Below, piece by piece: positions 63,924 to 64,000 of a stretch of 64,000 nt of DNA. The stretch covers positions 62,001 through 126,000 of the forward strand of contig NZ_JAPDOK010000007.1 in assembly GCF_026013415.1 (NCBI RefSeq). The letters run 5' to 3'. The notes beneath the pieces were generated by a model, which did not search any database, was not told the DNA's origin, and was given only the letters and a program-made list of their open reading frames with translations. Numbering within the stretch: the first letter of the stretch is position 1; the number at the start of each line of letters is the position of its first letter. The translations under genes were made by a program, and so were the position numbers. The DNA is from Sphingomonas caeni. Lineage in GTDB: Bacteria; Pseudomonadota; Alphaproteobacteria; Sphingomonadales; Sphingomonadaceae.

Positions 63924-64000
63924 ATGTCATTCTCAATGCGCGGCTACGTGTTCCAAAAAGGACTGGACGATCTGCGTCGCGCGTTTGAGGCCACCATGGC
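63924..64000 (+). CDS. Start of a further island gene, cut by the window end
   Basis: ATG at 63924; 25 residues are visible, including 'MRGYVFQKGLDDLRRAFEAT'. It lies 1 bp after the preceding short frame and in the direction of vsr, so it belongs to the same operon. Too little is present to assign a family. Confidence 0.55.
   Translation, partial: MSFSMRGYVFQKGLDDLRRAFEATM

Overview
The window is high-GC DNA with densely packed genes and looks like a chromosome of a sphingomonad (Alphaproteobacteria, Sphingomonadales). Several things point there: an Entner-Doudoroff operon in the order zwf-pgl-edd-glk-eda, a large TonB-dependent receptor, a LolCD lipoprotein exporter with a single permease type, the fabD/fabG/acpP/fabF/mltG block, rpsF-rpsR-rplI, and mreBCD-mrdA-rodA. 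The 80-bp palindrome 'gtcatcccggcgaaagccgg...' recurs three times. The assignment rests on gene content and repeat style; there is no rRNA in the window.

Layout. 1-1.25 kb: the tail of an AraC-type regulator and a membrane cyclic-nucleotide-domain protein. 1.6-4.7 kb: a pyrimidine-degradation cluster (rutB-C-D-A, minus strand). 4.8-10.3 kb: M1 aminopeptidase, MFS transporter, fatty acyl-CoA ligase. 10.8-14.3 kb: dnaE. 14.6-17.7 kb: a MraZ-like protein, a zinc-ribbon protein, and a tightly overlapping minus-strand operon (secreted protein, GNAT, glutathione peroxidase, small protein). 17.8-19.7 kb: lolC-lolD. 20.3-26.2 kb: TonB receptor, Hsp20, PAS protein, a MITE-like element, a tandem-repeat secreted protein and a divergent HTH regulator. 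26.3-30.6 kb: pyrG, secG, MarR-like, NlpC/P60-like, argC. 30.9-37 kb: the Entner-Doudoroff operon. 37-45.4 kb: the fatty-acid synthesis block, split by six small secreted-protein genes and by a frameshifted GxxExxY cassette. 45.5-49.9 kb: secreted proteins, ribosomal operon, CAP-domain protein, lipoprotein. 50.3-57.9 kb: mutL, then mreBCD-mrdA-rodA for rod shape. 57.98 kb: tRNA-Lys(CTT).

Beyond the tRNA base composition drops, and an accessory island begins and runs off the window. It holds a two-TM membrane protein, a GHKL (MORC/MutL/HSP90-type) ATPase, an unfamiliar companion gene split by an apparent frameshift, a 5-methylcytosine DNA methyltransferase (minus strand), a Vsr-type nuclease, and the start of one more gene. 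This looks like a restriction-modification-type defence locus built around a MORC-like ATPase and is the most interesting system here.

Other notable points: an 80-bp mobile palindrome carried in frame inside mutL; five diverged paralogous secreted proteins (plus one unrelated secreted protein) that break up the fab operon; an NlpC/P60 protein whose catalytic cysteine is glycine; a probable CTG start for mltG; and a 272-bp TA-flanked MITE that supplies the stop codon of a PAS-domain gene.
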